Source of the DNA: Gemmobacter aquaticus
GTDB taxonomy: Bacteria > Pseudomonadota > Alphaproteobacteria > Rhodobacterales > Rhodobacteraceae
Direction of reading: 5' to 3'
Assembly: GCF_007859075.1 (NCBI RefSeq)
Contig: NZ_VOAK01000006.1
Location: 1-42,926 of the forward strand
DNA: 42,926 nucleotides
The notes under the pieces were generated by a model. The model was given only the letters and a program-made list of their open reading frames with translations. It did not search any database and was not told the origin of the DNA. Both the position numbers and the translations under genes were made by a program. Below are positions 28,215-36,280 of the stretch, one piece after another. How positions within the stretch are numbered: the stretch's first letter is position 1; each line of letters opens with the position of its first letter.

Positions 28215-29605
28215 CGGCTCTCCTCTGCAGGGCGTAGTTCGGCGGCCAGTCGCGCAAGCCCGCGCGCCAGCATGTCGTCGGCAAGGCTTCGGCTTTCGGC
28301 TTCGGCGTAAAGCCGGAACTCGGGCGCATTGCCCGAGGGGCGCATGTGCAGCACCCGGCCAAGGGTGGTGGTCATGCGCAGCCCGTCGGTGCGGTCGATA
28401 CCGGCCAGACGCTCGCCAAACGTCTCTATGAAGGCGGAAATGCGGATTTCATCATCGTTCAGACCGGCAATGAACCCCGCCGAAACCGCCGTCGGGATCT
28501 CTTCCAGACGGTCGGTGGCGGTAAAGCGGGCGGGCTCGGCGGCAAGGCGTGCGCCAAGGCCGCCGGCGCGCTGTGCCTCGGTCAGCGTGGCGACCATGGG
28601 CAGCAGGCTGTCGCGGGTCATGAGCGCAGGCAAGGGACCGGCGGCACCTTGCGCGGTAAAGCCCAGAAGGAAGCCGCCATTCGCCTCATAGCCCACCACG
28701 CGACCGCCCGCCGCCTCCATCCCGGCAATCACGAAGGGAGAGCCGATCCGCGTGCGGATCACCCGCGCGAACCGCCCGCCAGCTTCCGCACCGGTGTTGG
28801 AGCTGACGGGCGTGACCACGGTATCGGCCCCAAGGGCAGCGGCGGTGATCTGGCCCAGCACATCGCCCGGCACCAGCCGTCCCTGACCGTCGGCCAGCAG
28901 CGGCCGGTCACCATCGCCATCGGTAGAGACCAGCGCATCGAGCCGGTGCTCGGCCACCCAGGCGGCGATCTGCGCGCGGGCCTCGGGCGCTACGGCCTCG
29001 GTATCCACGGGGATGAACTGGTCAGAGCGACCAAGCTCCAGCACCTCGGCGCCAAGGGCGCGGAAGGCCGCAAGCAGCAGATCGCGGCTGACCGCGCTAT
29101 GGCTCCAGACGCCCACGCGCAGACCTGCCAGCGCCTGCGCGCCAAAGCCTGTCACATAGCGCGCCACCCAATCGGCGCCCGCGGTTGCGCAGGTCGCCCG
29201 CGCCGCCGTCTTGCCCGCCCGTGGCTGCCCCAGATGGGCCAGGATCGCGGCTTCGTCCGCCTTGGTGATCTCGCCCGAGGGTGTGTAGAACTTGAGCCCG
29301 TTGCGATCAGCCGGGATATGGCTGCCGGTCACCATGACCGAGGCCGCCCCCGCCTGCATCGCGGCTAGTGCCAGCGCAGGCGTCGGCACCGCGCCGCAAT
29401 CGGTGACGGGGACGCCTGCATCCCCTGCGGCTGCGATGACCGCCTCGGCGATGTCGGGCGACGAGGGGCGCAGGTCGCGCCCGACCCACAGCCCCGAACC
29501 CACAGGAGAGGCCCCCAGAAAGGCCCGGACGTGATCGGCGACCAGATCCGCCGTCAACTCCACCACAAGGCCGCGCAGCCCGCTGGTTCCGAACTTCGGT
29601 GCCAT
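28211..29605 (-). CDS. manB: Phosphomannomutase
   Basis: Converts mannose-6-phosphate to mannose-1-phosphate, feeding ManC. The 464-residue alpha-D-phosphohexomutase has N-terminal FGTSGLRG (5-12), the phospho-Ser loop TGSHIPADRNGLKFY, the metal site DGDGDR, and the sugar loop YEANGGF. The TGSHIP motif resembles the CpsG/ManB branch. The start 29605 is chosen because it places FGTSGLRG at the N-terminus; the frame continues 53 codons upstream without homology. Phosphoglucomutase activity is possible, but pairing with manC favours mannose. Confidence 0.92.
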   Translation of the reverse strand: MAPKFGTSGLRGLVVELTADLVADHVRAFLGASPVGSGLWVGRDLRPSSPDIAEAVIAAAGDAGVPVTDCGAVPTPALALAAMQAGAASVMVTGSHIPADRNGLKFYTPSGEITKADEAAILAHLGQPRAGKTAARATCATAGADWVARYVTGFGAQALAGLRVGVWSHSAVSRDLLLAAFRALGAEVLELGRSDQFIPVDTEAVAPEARAQIAAWVAEHRLDALVSTDGDGDRPLLADGQGRLVPGDVLGQITAAALGADTVVTPVSSNTGAEAGGRFARVIRTRIGSPFVIAGMEAAGGRVVGYEANGGFLLGFTAQGAAGPLPALMTRDSLLPMVATLTEAQRAGGLGARLAAEPARFTATDRLEEIPTAVSAGFIAGLNDDEIRISAFIETFGERLAGIDRTDGLRMTTTLGRVLHMRPSGNAPEFRLYAEAESRSLADDMLARGLARLAAELRPAEESR

Positions 29606-29733
29606 GTCAGCCCCGGCAGCAGACGGCGTTAAAGGCAAACGGGGGCACGGGGCACTCTCCTTGGAAAATCGCGCTCTGAAACTTCGGCTGACTATGCGGA
29701 ACCATGCCCCAAGTCTCAAGCCGAAACGGCGGC

Positions 29734-29752
29734 GTGGAAAAACCGTTTCCAC
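29734..29752. terminator. Weak hairpin between Crp-type gene and manB
   Basis: GTGGAAA/TTTCCAC with 5-nt loop, 28 bp past the stop of the Crp/Fnr gene on the minus strand, with TTTTT inside the minus-strand loop and arm. Possible terminator; partial. Confidence 0.35.
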
Positions 29753-29779
29753 CCGCGCATCCATCGCAGCGGGGCGGGG

Positions 29780-30514
29780 TCAGATCGGGGCCGGCGGGTC
29801 CTCGGCGTCGAGGCCTGCCATATCCTCCAGCAGGGCAGGCTGCAGGATCTGCACGGCAGCCGGATCAAGGATGCGGATCGCGCCCTCTGCCTCCAGCTGG
29901 TGGAAGGCGCGGCTCAGGGTTTCCTTGCGCGTGCCCAGATAGCTGGCCAGATCTGCCCGCCGGAAGGGAATATGCAGCACCCCGTCGCCGGGCATGAGTT
30001 CACGCCCCAGCATCATGAGAAACCCCGCCAACCGGTCGGTGACCTTGGGCTGGGCGAGCAGGCGCAGCCAGTCGCGCGCGGCCTCGGCCTCATCCAGCAC
30101 CTGCGCGATCAGCCGCTGTTCCAGATCGGGCAGCGTCTGCAAGAGGTCGCAGAAGAGGCCCCGATCCAGCAGCGCCAGCTCGCAAGGCTCCAGTGCGGTG
30201 ATGTCATAGCCGTTGGTCGCGGCACCATTCCCGGCCCCTGCAGTCCAGCCCAGAACCGCCCCCGCCCCTGGCAGACCCACGATATGGCCCCGCCCGTCGG
30301 GCATCGGCTTCAATACGGCAAGCCGCCCCGACAGCAGGCAGGCCACGTCAACGCCATCTGGCAAGGGCGCCCCTGCGGCAATCTGCATCAGGCGCGACGA
30401 ATCGATCAGCGCGGCCCGTTTCGACGCAGGCAGGGCCAGACATTCCGGCATATGGCGCAAGACCCCTGCACCAGGGTGCGCCATTGCCCCCAATGGATGA
30501 TCGCGATCTGCCAT
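29780..30514 (-). CDS. Crp/Fnr family transcriptional regulator
   Basis: A 244-residue regulator: cyclic-nucleotide-binding-like beta-barrel in the N-terminal two thirds and a winged helix at about 180-215 with FRRADLASYLGTRKETLSRAFHQL. The recognition helix has E-x-x-S-R (ETLSR, 198-202), the FNR-type pattern that reads TTGA half-sites. It has only scattered cysteines (25, 59, 111, 122), not the FNR iron-sulfur cluster set, so it is not a simple FNR oxygen sensor. A TTGA-N6-TCAA site lies 113 bp upstream and may be its operator. It precedes manB-manC on the same strand by 174 bp. Confidence 0.88.
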   Translation of the reverse strand: MADRDHPLGAMAHPGAGVLRHMPECLALPASKRAALIDSSRLMQIAAGAPLPDGVDVACLLSGRLAVLKPMPDGRGHIVGLPGAGAVLGWTAGAGNGAATNGYDITALEPCELALLDRGLFCDLLQTLPDLEQRLIAQVLDEAEAARDWLRLLAQPKVTDRLAGFLMMLGRELMPGDGVLHIPFRRADLASYLGTRKETLSRAFHQLEAEGAIRILDPAAVQILQPALLEDMAGLDAEDPPAPI

Positions 30515-30949
30515 GCCACAACCTGAACGGGATAAAATGTCGCAAATCAGCAGGTTCTGAAAAGTCGTCGCCAGTTGCCGGCACTTCCGGCAGAATGAAG
30601 GCTACCGGGGCAAGCCTGACACCGCATTGATAGCTGTCAATGACAGGGTCGGGGATGCCAGCCGAAAGTGATTGTGATTTTTGAGGAGAGCCGGCCTCAG
30701 GGTGGTGTCTGTACAGGGGGCCGGGTCGTCATTTCTGTTTTCAGGTGTCGGGACGGCGGGTGTTTTCAAGGCCCGCGTGGATCGTTGCGGCGCATATGGG
30801 GCCGGTTTTGGCCAGACCACGGTTTCGCCCCCGGCATTGCCCGACGGGCGGGGCCAATGATTTGATGAGTGATTTTGACCCGGGATGCCGTCCTGGGCCC
30901 CGCCCGAAAGGTGCGGCTGCAGACGGCCCCCAAAGGACCGGAGGAACAG
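30515..30949. other. Divergent regulatory region between two Crp/Fnr genes
   Basis: 435 bp with no supported gene. It contains the FNR-type box at 30627-30640. Open frames here on both strands lack ribosome-binding sites and homology and are treated as chance. Confidence 0.5.
30627..30640. promoter_or_regulatory. FNR/DNR-type box
   Basis: TTGATAGCTGTCAA has perfect TTGA...TCAA half-sites with 6-bp spacing, the form bound by FNR/DNR/NnrR-type regulators. It lies 113 bp upstream of the minus-strand Crp/Fnr gene and 310 bp upstream of the plus-strand one; both encode the E-x-x-S-R recognition helix that reads this sequence. Confidence 0.7.
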
Positions 30950-31846
30950 ATGACTTCCGCATATGTCCCGGAGGGCGGACCGTTTTCGCCCGCAGCCCCA
31001 TCCGCCCTGCTTGGCGCCTTTGTCGACAGCCTTGCGCGCGAACTGCCCGAAACCAGCCTGAAGCGACTTGCCGCGATCTGCAGCCTGCAGGTGGTGCCGG
31101 CTGGCCGGGTGATCTGGCGCGCGGGTGACCGGCCGGGGCCGATCGGCTTTGTCATCTCGGGCTATCTGCGGCTGCAATGCCATGGGCGCGACGGTCACCG
31201 ACAGATCCTGTCCTTGCTGCGCGCGGGCGATCTGGTGGGCGAGTTGCCCGGACGCGTTGCCCGTCACACGCTGGAGGCCAGCACCGAAACCCGTCTCTGC
31301 CGGGTGACCGAGCGCGGCTTTGCCACCCTGATGCAGGAAGACGCCGACCTGCGCCGGCTGGTGCACCGGCAGTGCATCGCCCGGCGCGACCAGTTGCGCT
31401 GGCTGACATGGGCCGTGGGCGCGCTGGATGCCGAAGAGCGGATCTGCGCGCTTTTGCTGGCCGCGCTGGACTATATGCCGGTCAGCCCCCTGCCCGACGG
31501 CACGCTGATGCTGACGATCGATCTGCCGCGGACCGATATCGCCGATCTGCTGGGAACCTCGGTCGAAACCATCAGCCGCGTGACCAACCGCCTCGCGGCC
31601 TGCGGCATCATCGAGATCATCAACGCCCGCCAGTTCCGCATCCGCGATCTGGACCGGCTGGGCCAGAAGGGTTGCCAGGTCGGTCACCCCACCTCGGCTG
31701 CTGCCCTGCCCATAGCGCTGCAGGATGCCGCGCGACGGATCGAGGCAACCTTGGTGGGGGAGAGGCGCGCGCCGGAACGGGCCTCCCTGCCACGCCTGCG
31801 CGGCACCGGGGCCGCCATCACGCCCGTGCGGCTTGCGCTGAACTGA
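30950..31846 (+). CDS. Crp/Fnr family transcriptional regulator
   Basis: A 298-residue regulator with a cupin-like sensor domain (about 45-150), a dimer helix and a C-terminal winged helix. In that helix DIADLLGTSVETISRVTNRL has ETISR (206-210), identical in pattern to FNR. The start 30950 has GGAGG 6 nt before ATG; the open frame extends upstream without homology. A tail of about 60 residues beyond the winged helix (RRIEATLVGERRAPERASLPRLRGTG) is unusual for the family. No FNR-type cysteine cluster. It is divergent from the other Crp/Fnr gene and upstream of the LuxR-RTX unit. Confidence 0.88.
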   Translation: MTSAYVPEGGPFSPAAPSALLGAFVDSLARELPETSLKRLAAICSLQVVPAGRVIWRAGDRPGPIGFVISGYLRLQCHGRDGHRQILSLLRAGDLVGELPGRVARHTLEASTETRLCRVTERGFATLMQEDADLRRLVHRQCIARRDQLRWLTWAVGALDAEERICALLLAALDYMPVSPLPDGTLMLTIDLPRTDIADLLGTSVETISRVTNRLAACGIIEIINARQFRIRDLDRLGQKGCQVGHPTSAAALPIALQDAARRIEATLVGERRAPERASLPRLRGTGAAITPVRLALN

Positions 31847-31945
31847 TTTCGCCCATCGGAAACAGATATCCGGTCTGCCCCTGCAAGAAGGGCGGGCCTT
31901 TCCTTTTCCTGCAGGCGAAAAGGCGAAACATCGCTGAAATATCTG

Positions 31946-31959
31946 GGCGATAATTCGCC
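31946..31959. promoter_or_regulatory. 14-bp palindrome upstream of the LuxR gene
   Basis: GGCGATAATTCGCC is a perfect inverted repeat about 300 bp before the LuxR-type gene. A second operator-like repeat starts 4 bp after it; the two centres are 18 bp apart. Confidence 0.4.
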
Positions 31960-31963
31960 GCCA

Positions 31964-31977
31964 GTGATAATCATCAA
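31964..31977. promoter_or_regulatory. Near-consensus FNR-type box
   Basis: GTGATAATCATCAA differs from TTGAT-N4-ATCAA at one base. It is in the 411-bp gap upstream of the LuxR-RTX unit and just downstream of an FNR-type regulator gene. Confidence 0.5.
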
Positions 31978-32046
31978 TGAATCCCGGTTCGAATCCGAAG
32001 AACATGCCTTTGTCCCTTGGGGTGGGACATGTTTTCTGAAGGAGGC

Positions 32047-32172
32047 ATGGGGCGCAGGTGCTGCATCAAGCGGCGCCGTCGGGTGGTGGATCTGAACAGG
32101 GCCACCCGCATATTTTTATTCATCGCATTTCAATTCCAGGGTGCCGCCTTTTCATGGCGCCACAAGTTCTGA
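32047..32172 (+). CDS. Possible small protein, 41 residues
   Basis: ATG at 32047 is followed by an open frame of 41 codons: an Arg/Cys-rich start (MGRRCCIKRRRRVV) and then a hydrophobic segment RIFLFIAFQFQGAAF. AAGGAGG precedes the ATG but only 1 nt away, closer than normal. No homology is recognised. It sits between the FNR-type box and the LuxR gene. It may be a real membrane micro-protein or chance. Confidence 0.25.
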   Translation: MGRRCCIKRRRRVVDLNRATRIFLFIAFQFQGAAFSWRHKF

Positions 32173-32193
32173 GTCTTTTCAAAAATTGTCAGC

Positions 32194-32223
32194 TCCCTGC
32201 CCCGGCTAAAACCAGGGCAGGGA
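32194..32223. promoter_or_regulatory. 9-bp hairpin in the LuxR gene leader
   Basis: TCCCTGCCC/GGGCAGGGA (32194-32202 with 32215-32223) with 12-nt loop, 34 bp before the LuxR start. There is no T-run, so it is more likely a 5' UTR structure than a terminator. Confidence 0.45.
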
Positions 32224-32257
32224 CTGAAGGATTTATCGATCTGGCCGGGAGGCCTGA

Positions 32258-33361
32258 ATGAACATCCAGAGCATGTCTGTTACAAGTTTCCCGGTTCGGC
32301 ATTCGCCGGTTCTGGGGCGCATTCTCTCGGCAGTGGCGCCCCGGGCCCTCGCCCTGCTGGATTGCCCACACCATCCCCGACTGCTGGCAGGGTTCGATCT
32401 CCCCCTACCGGTCGCTGCACTACCGGACGCCGCACTGGCGCCTGCGCTGCGGGGGCTGGCACAGGCGATGGCGCCCGAGGCCATGCAGGCCGAACCCCGG
32501 ACGGCACAGCGCACCGCCCGCGCCGAGGTGGCCCCCTTGCCCGTCGCAGCCCTGCCCCAGGCCGAGCTTGACCGGCTGCTGCCTGCCGGGCCCGCCGAGG
32601 GCGGCTGGCACGGCTTTCGCTGCCGTCTTGAGTGCGGCACGACGGATCTGGTGCTGGTGCATCTTCCCGCAACCCGCTTTCATGCCCGCGCCGTCGCAGC
32701 CCTGCTCCGGCTGATCTGGCCTGCCCTGCGCAGCGAGACCGACGAGGAGGCCGAGCCCTGCCACGGCGAGGATCACTGCGACGAGGCGCTGCTGTGGCTG
32801 ATGCGGGCGCGCATCGATATCGGGGCGCTGGTGGTCAATCCGCGGGGGCTGATCCTGCGGATGAACAGCACCGCGCGCCGCATGATGGCCGAGGGGCGCG
32901 TGCTGATGCGCGGGCACGGTGGCCTGCATGCCAGATGCCCTGAACAGACCCGAAAATTGCGAGAAGCGATAAGCCTTTGCGCCCGTGGCCCGATCGGCCG
33001 GGATGGGCGGATCCTTTTCCTGCGACCCGAGGGCGACGGCCCGGCCGTGCCGGTCACGCTTGCGCGCTATGTGCATGACGGGGCGCCCACCGATCTTGTC
33101 ACCCTGCTGCTGCCAGAGCCGCCCGAACCCGCACGGGTTGAACGCATCGCCCGCGAACTGGGCCTGACCGCCGCCGAGGCGCGGGTCGCGGCCATGTTGC
33201 AGACGGGGCTGTCCAACCGGGCCGCCGCGACCAGTCTGGGGCTGACCGAGCAATCCTTCTCGACCTACGCCAAGCGCGTGCTTGGCAAGCTGAACGTCCG
33301 GTCACGTGCCGAAATGGCCCAGATGCTGACCTGGCAGACCCACGGGGGAACCGAGCCATGA
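32258..33361 (+). CDS. LuxR-type (FixJ-like HTH) transcriptional regulator
   Basis: A 367-residue protein ending in a GerE/LuxR helix-turn-helix (LGLTAAEARVAAMLQTGLSNRAAATSLGLTEQSFSTYAKRVLGKLNVRSRAEMAQML). The N-terminal 150 residues are Ala/Pro/Leu-rich and unrecognised. The middle (about 180-280, IDIGALVVNPRGLILRMNSTARRMM) resembles a PAS sensor and could bind a small ligand. There is no autoinducer-binding domain, so it is not a classic quorum sensor. GGGAGG lies 5 nt upstream of ATG. It overlaps the next gene by ATGA and heads the RTX/type I secretion unit, which it probably controls. Confidence 0.88.
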   Translation: MNIQSMSVTSFPVRHSPVLGRILSAVAPRALALLDCPHHPRLLAGFDLPLPVAALPDAALAPALRGLAQAMAPEAMQAEPRTAQRTARAEVAPLPVAALPQAELDRLLPAGPAEGGWHGFRCRLECGTTDLVLVHLPATRFHARAVAALLRLIWPALRSETDEEAEPCHGEDHCDEALLWLMRARIDIGALVVNPRGLILRMNSTARRMMAEGRVLMRGHGGLHARCPEQTRKLREAISLCARGPIGRDGRILFLRPEGDGPAVPVTLARYVHDGAPTDLVTLLLPEPPEPARVERIARELGLTAAEARVAAMLQTGLSNRAAATSLGLTEQSFSTYAKRVLGKLNVRSRAEMAQMLTWQTHGGTEP

Positions 33362-33897
33362 ACCAGACCTTCCAGCCCGGCACGGCCGAGAGCGTCGACG
33401 ACAAGACCCTGCCCCTGCCGCCACCCCTTGCCACGCGGCGCGATATCGAGGCGCTGGCCAATGCGCTGATCAAGGGCGAAAACGCGGTGGTGCGCCGGCG
33501 CGATCTGGCCGAGCTCATGCGCAGGTTGACTGCGGCCCTGGATGACCGCGCAGCCGCCACAGACGCCGCGCAAGAAGCCCGGACCGCGCGCCTTGACCGG
33601 CGGCTCGACTCGGTCGAGGGGGCCTTGCGGATCGAGCTGGCCCCGATGATCGGAAAGATCGTCGCCCAAGAGATCGCGGCGGCACCCCCTGCCCGTCCGG
33701 GTCTGGCACGCGGGCTGGTTCTTGGCCTTTCGATCCCGCTGGCCTTTGCCCTGGGTGTGGCGGCATCAGTATTTTATGAATCTGGAACATATGATTTTAG
33801 TGCGATAAATTCTATTTTTGCAGGATCATCCGGCGATATTGCGCCAATTTCGCCCCCGAATGGGGGCAGCGAAGCCCGTGGGAATCACCTCAAATGA
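33358..33897 (+). CDS. Small membrane-anchored protein, unknown
   Basis: A 179-residue protein with no recognised family. An acidic/helical region rich in Ala, Arg, Glu and Asp (about 25-95, DRAAATDAAQEARTARLDRR) may form a coiled coil. One membrane segment follows (GLVLGLSIPLAFALGVAASVFY, about 121-142) and then a short Ser/Gly-rich tail. Start overlaps the LuxR stop by ATGA, so it is translated with the regulator. It could hold the regulator at the membrane or act in secretion; both are guesses. Confidence 0.7.
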   Translation: MNQTFQPGTAESVDDKTLPLPPPLATRRDIEALANALIKGENAVVRRRDLAELMRRLTAALDDRAAATDAAQEARTARLDRRLDSVEGALRIELAPMIGKIVAQEIAAAPPARPGLARGLVLGLSIPLAFALGVAASVFYESGTYDFSAINSIFAGSSGDIAPISPPNGGSEARGNHLK

Positions 33898-33904
33898 CCA
33901 AGGC

Positions 33905-33924
33905 TGCGGAAATTTCATTCCGCA
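33905..33924 (+). other. Hairpin before the RTX gene
   Basis: TGCGGAA/TTCCGCA, 7-bp stem and 6-nt loop, just after the stop of the membrane-protein gene. A second weaker stem GGGCC/GGCCC (33950-33970) follows. Neither has a T-run; they may be RNA-processing or stability structures in front of a highly translated message with AGGAGG 8 nt before its ATG. Confidence 0.4.
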
Positions 33925-33991
33925 CCTCCCGAATTCCCGGGGCGAAAACGGGCCAGATATTTCACGGCCCATCCGATAGGAGGAAATCACT

Positions 33992-36262
33992 ATGGCAACC
34001 AGATTTGTTGAATGGGACGAATGTGAAGTGCCCAAATGCGACGTGGATCTTTCCAGGGCCGGCGGCAACAACCAGGTCACCGGAACGGGTACCGTAGGGG
34101 ACGATCAGGTCGACCTGCGGCTGCGGGGCTCGGCCGACAATTACAACGGCCGCGAAGGCGATGACTTCATCATCGGCAATGGCGACAACAACAAGCTTCT
34201 CGGCTCGGACGGTTGCGACACCCTCTTTGGCATGGGCGGCGGCGACAAGATCAAGGGCGGCAATGACAAGGACCTGATCTATGGCGATGACGGCCATGGC
34301 AGCAATAGCGAAGGCAACGACTGCCTCGATGGCGACGCGGGCAACGACACCATATTTGGTGAAGGCTACAACGACCGCATCGACGGTGGCACCGAAAACG
34401 ACCTGATCTATGGCGACTATGATCCGGCCGATACCAACAGCCCCAACCGTGTCGAAGGCAATGACGGCATCCTGGGTGGTGAAGGCGACGACACCGTCTT
34501 TGGCGGTGGCGGCAATGACGTGATCATCGGCGACGACGCCGACGCGTACTCGCTCGATGACGGCCATGACAAGCTTTACGGCGGTGCAGGCAATGACTGC
34601 ATGGCAGGCGAGGCCGGCAATGACTGCATGTGGGGCGAAGACGGCGACGACACCATGTATGGCAACGAAGGCAATGACGGCATGTCCGGCGGCGCCGGAA
34701 ATGACCGCATGTCGGGCGGCCTCGACCATGACTTCATGGATGGCGGCGATGGCGATGACGAGATGTTCGGCGACCTGCGTCAGGGCCGGGCGACCGACCT
34801 CGACATCGGCTCGGATACCTGGACCGGTGGCACGCAGTTCGAGTTTGCGGGCGGGTCGGACATCATGTTCGGCGGCACCGGCGGCGACTATATGGACGGT
34901 GGTGCGGCGACCGACCTCCTCTATGGGGAATCCGGTGAAGACCGCATGTTCGGTGGCCGTGGCGCCGACTATCTGTCGGGTGGCGCGGACGACGACTCCA
35001 TGATGGGCGACGAGGCGGGCGATCTGATGCGCGGTGGCTCGGGCGATGACTGGATGCGCGGCGGCGCTGGCGACGACGTCATCTTCGGCGATCAGGGCAC
35101 CTCGGCGGAACGCCGCGCGCGGCTTGTCGAGGTTGACAATGAAACCTGCGTGCGCGCCTCGGAAGACGAGGATGGCGGCCCGGATGGCGACGACCTGATC
35201 CTTGGCGGAGACGGCAACGATCTGATCTACGGCCAGGGTGGCCATGACGAGATCTATGGCGGCAAGGCCCAGGACACGATCTTCGGCAACGATGGCGACG
35301 ATCAGATCGATGGCGATGCTGGCAATGACCTGATCGAAGGCAACGACGGCAACGACACGATCCACGGCGGCACCGGCAACGACACCGCCGAAGGCAACGA
35401 CGGCAATGACGCCATCTATGGCGACGACGGCAATGACCTGCTGTCGGGCAACGATGGCAACGACTGGATGTCGGGCGGCAATGGCGATGACACCATGGAC
35501 GGCGGAACCGGCAATGATGTCATGTATGGCGATGCCGGCAACGACACCATGTATGGCCATACCGGCAACGACTGGATGTCGGGTGGCACCGGCAACGACT
35601 GGATGTCGGGTGGTGCTGGCAATGACACCATCTATGGCGACGACGGCAATGACCTCCAGTATGGTGATGACGGCAACGACTGGATGTCGGGCGGCAACGG
35701 CAACGACACCGTGAACGGCGACGCCGGTGATGACGTGATGTTCGGCGATGCGGGCCATGACGTGCTGAACGGTGGCGGCGGTGCCGATACGATCAGCGGC
35801 GGAACCGGAAGCGACGATCTGAACGGCGGCGGCGGCGATGACGTGCTGAACGGCAATAACGGAGAGGACTTCCTGCATGGCGGTGCCGGCGACGACAAGC
35901 TGACCGGCGGCGACGGCAAGGACGTCTTCGAGGTGCACCTGACCTGGGATGGCAAGGGCTTCACCTCCTCCGATGGCAGCGACGTGGTCTATGATTTCGA
36001 CATGGATCATGACGCCGATGTCGTCACCTTCGTCATTGACGGCGCGGATGGTGTTTCGGCAACGGCACTGTTCAATGCCCTGAATGCGGCGGCGACGGTC
36101 ACCGACAATGGCACCAACACCACCATCTCGGTCGGCGGGGCCTCGTTGCGGTTGCTAAATGTCTCGGCGAACCATCCGTTCAACTTCGACTCGCTGGAAG
36201 GCATCAACGACTTCAGCGATGGCAACTATCTCTATGAAGCCATCGACATCGTGATCGTCTGA
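33992..36262 (+). CDS. RTX calcium-binding repeat protein, type I secreted
   Basis: A 756-residue acidic protein exported by the transporter encoded just downstream. Residues 1-52 are a short unique head; 53-645 are about 30 or more GGxGxDxUx nonapeptide repeats that bind calcium and fold outside the cell; 646-756 are an RTX C-terminal domain ending in the hydrophobic DIVIV, the usual type I secretion signal. There is no N-terminal signal peptide, and no enzyme or toxin domain, so it is probably a structural, adhesive or surface-scaffold protein. Methionine often fills the hydrophobic repeat position (NDWMSGG). A break at about 368-400 (TSAERRARLVEVDNETCVRAS) interrupts the repeats. Seven cysteines (11, 16, 75, 111, 203, 212, 386) are unusual for the family. 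Confidence 0.93.
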   Translation: MATRFVEWDECEVPKCDVDLSRAGGNNQVTGTGTVGDDQVDLRLRGSADNYNGREGDDFIIGNGDNNKLLGSDGCDTLFGMGGGDKIKGGNDKDLIYGDDGHGSNSEGNDCLDGDAGNDTIFGEGYNDRIDGGTENDLIYGDYDPADTNSPNRVEGNDGILGGEGDDTVFGGGGNDVIIGDDADAYSLDDGHDKLYGGAGNDCMAGEAGNDCMWGEDGDDTMYGNEGNDGMSGGAGNDRMSGGLDHDFMDGGDGDDEMFGDLRQGRATDLDIGSDTWTGGTQFEFAGGSDIMFGGTGGDYMDGGAATDLLYGESGEDRMFGGRGADYLSGGADDDSMMGDEAGDLMRGGSGDDWMRGGAGDDVIFGDQGTSAERRARLVEVDNETCVRASEDEDGGPDGDDLILGGDGNDLIYGQGGHDEIYGGKAQDTIFGNDGDDQIDGDAGNDLIEGNDGNDTIHGGTGNDTAEGNDGNDAIYGDDGNDLLSGNDGNDWMSGGNGDDTMDGGTGNDVMYGDAGNDTMYGHTGNDWMSGGTGNDWMSGGAGNDTIYGDDGNDLQYGDDGNDWMSGGNGNDTVNGDAGDDVMFGDAGHDVLNGGGGADTISGGTGSDDLNGGGGDDVLNGNNGEDFLHGGAGDDKLTGGDGKDVFEVHLTWDGKGFTSSDGSDVVYDFDMDHDADVVTFVIDGADGVSATALFNALNAAATVTDNGTNTTISVGGASLRLLNVSANHPFNFDSLEGINDFSDGNYLYEAIDIVIV
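34148..35926 (+). repeat. RTX nonapeptide repeat tract
   Basis: About 27-bp units encoding GGxGxDxUx repeats. Adjacent copies can be nearly identical: 35561-35587 and 35588-35614 match at 26 of 27 bases. The tract is likely prone to copy-number change by recombination. Confidence 0.9.
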
Positions 36263-36280
36263 ACGCGAAGACACAGGATC

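Noticed and set aside
30602-32005. 467-codon minus-strand frame across the second Crp/Fnr gene
   Set aside because: Shadow frame; the plus strand has a clear family match and ribosome-binding site.
34148-35926. Regular short repeats suggesting a CRISPR array
   Set aside because: The repeats are coding, with no unique spacers; they encode RTX nonapeptides. No CRISPR array or cas gene was seen.
33962-36010. 682-codon minus-strand frame with repetitive Val/Ile/Ala text opposite the RTX gene
   Set aside because: The apparent repeats are the complement of the 27-bp RTX repeats, not a separate repeat protein.
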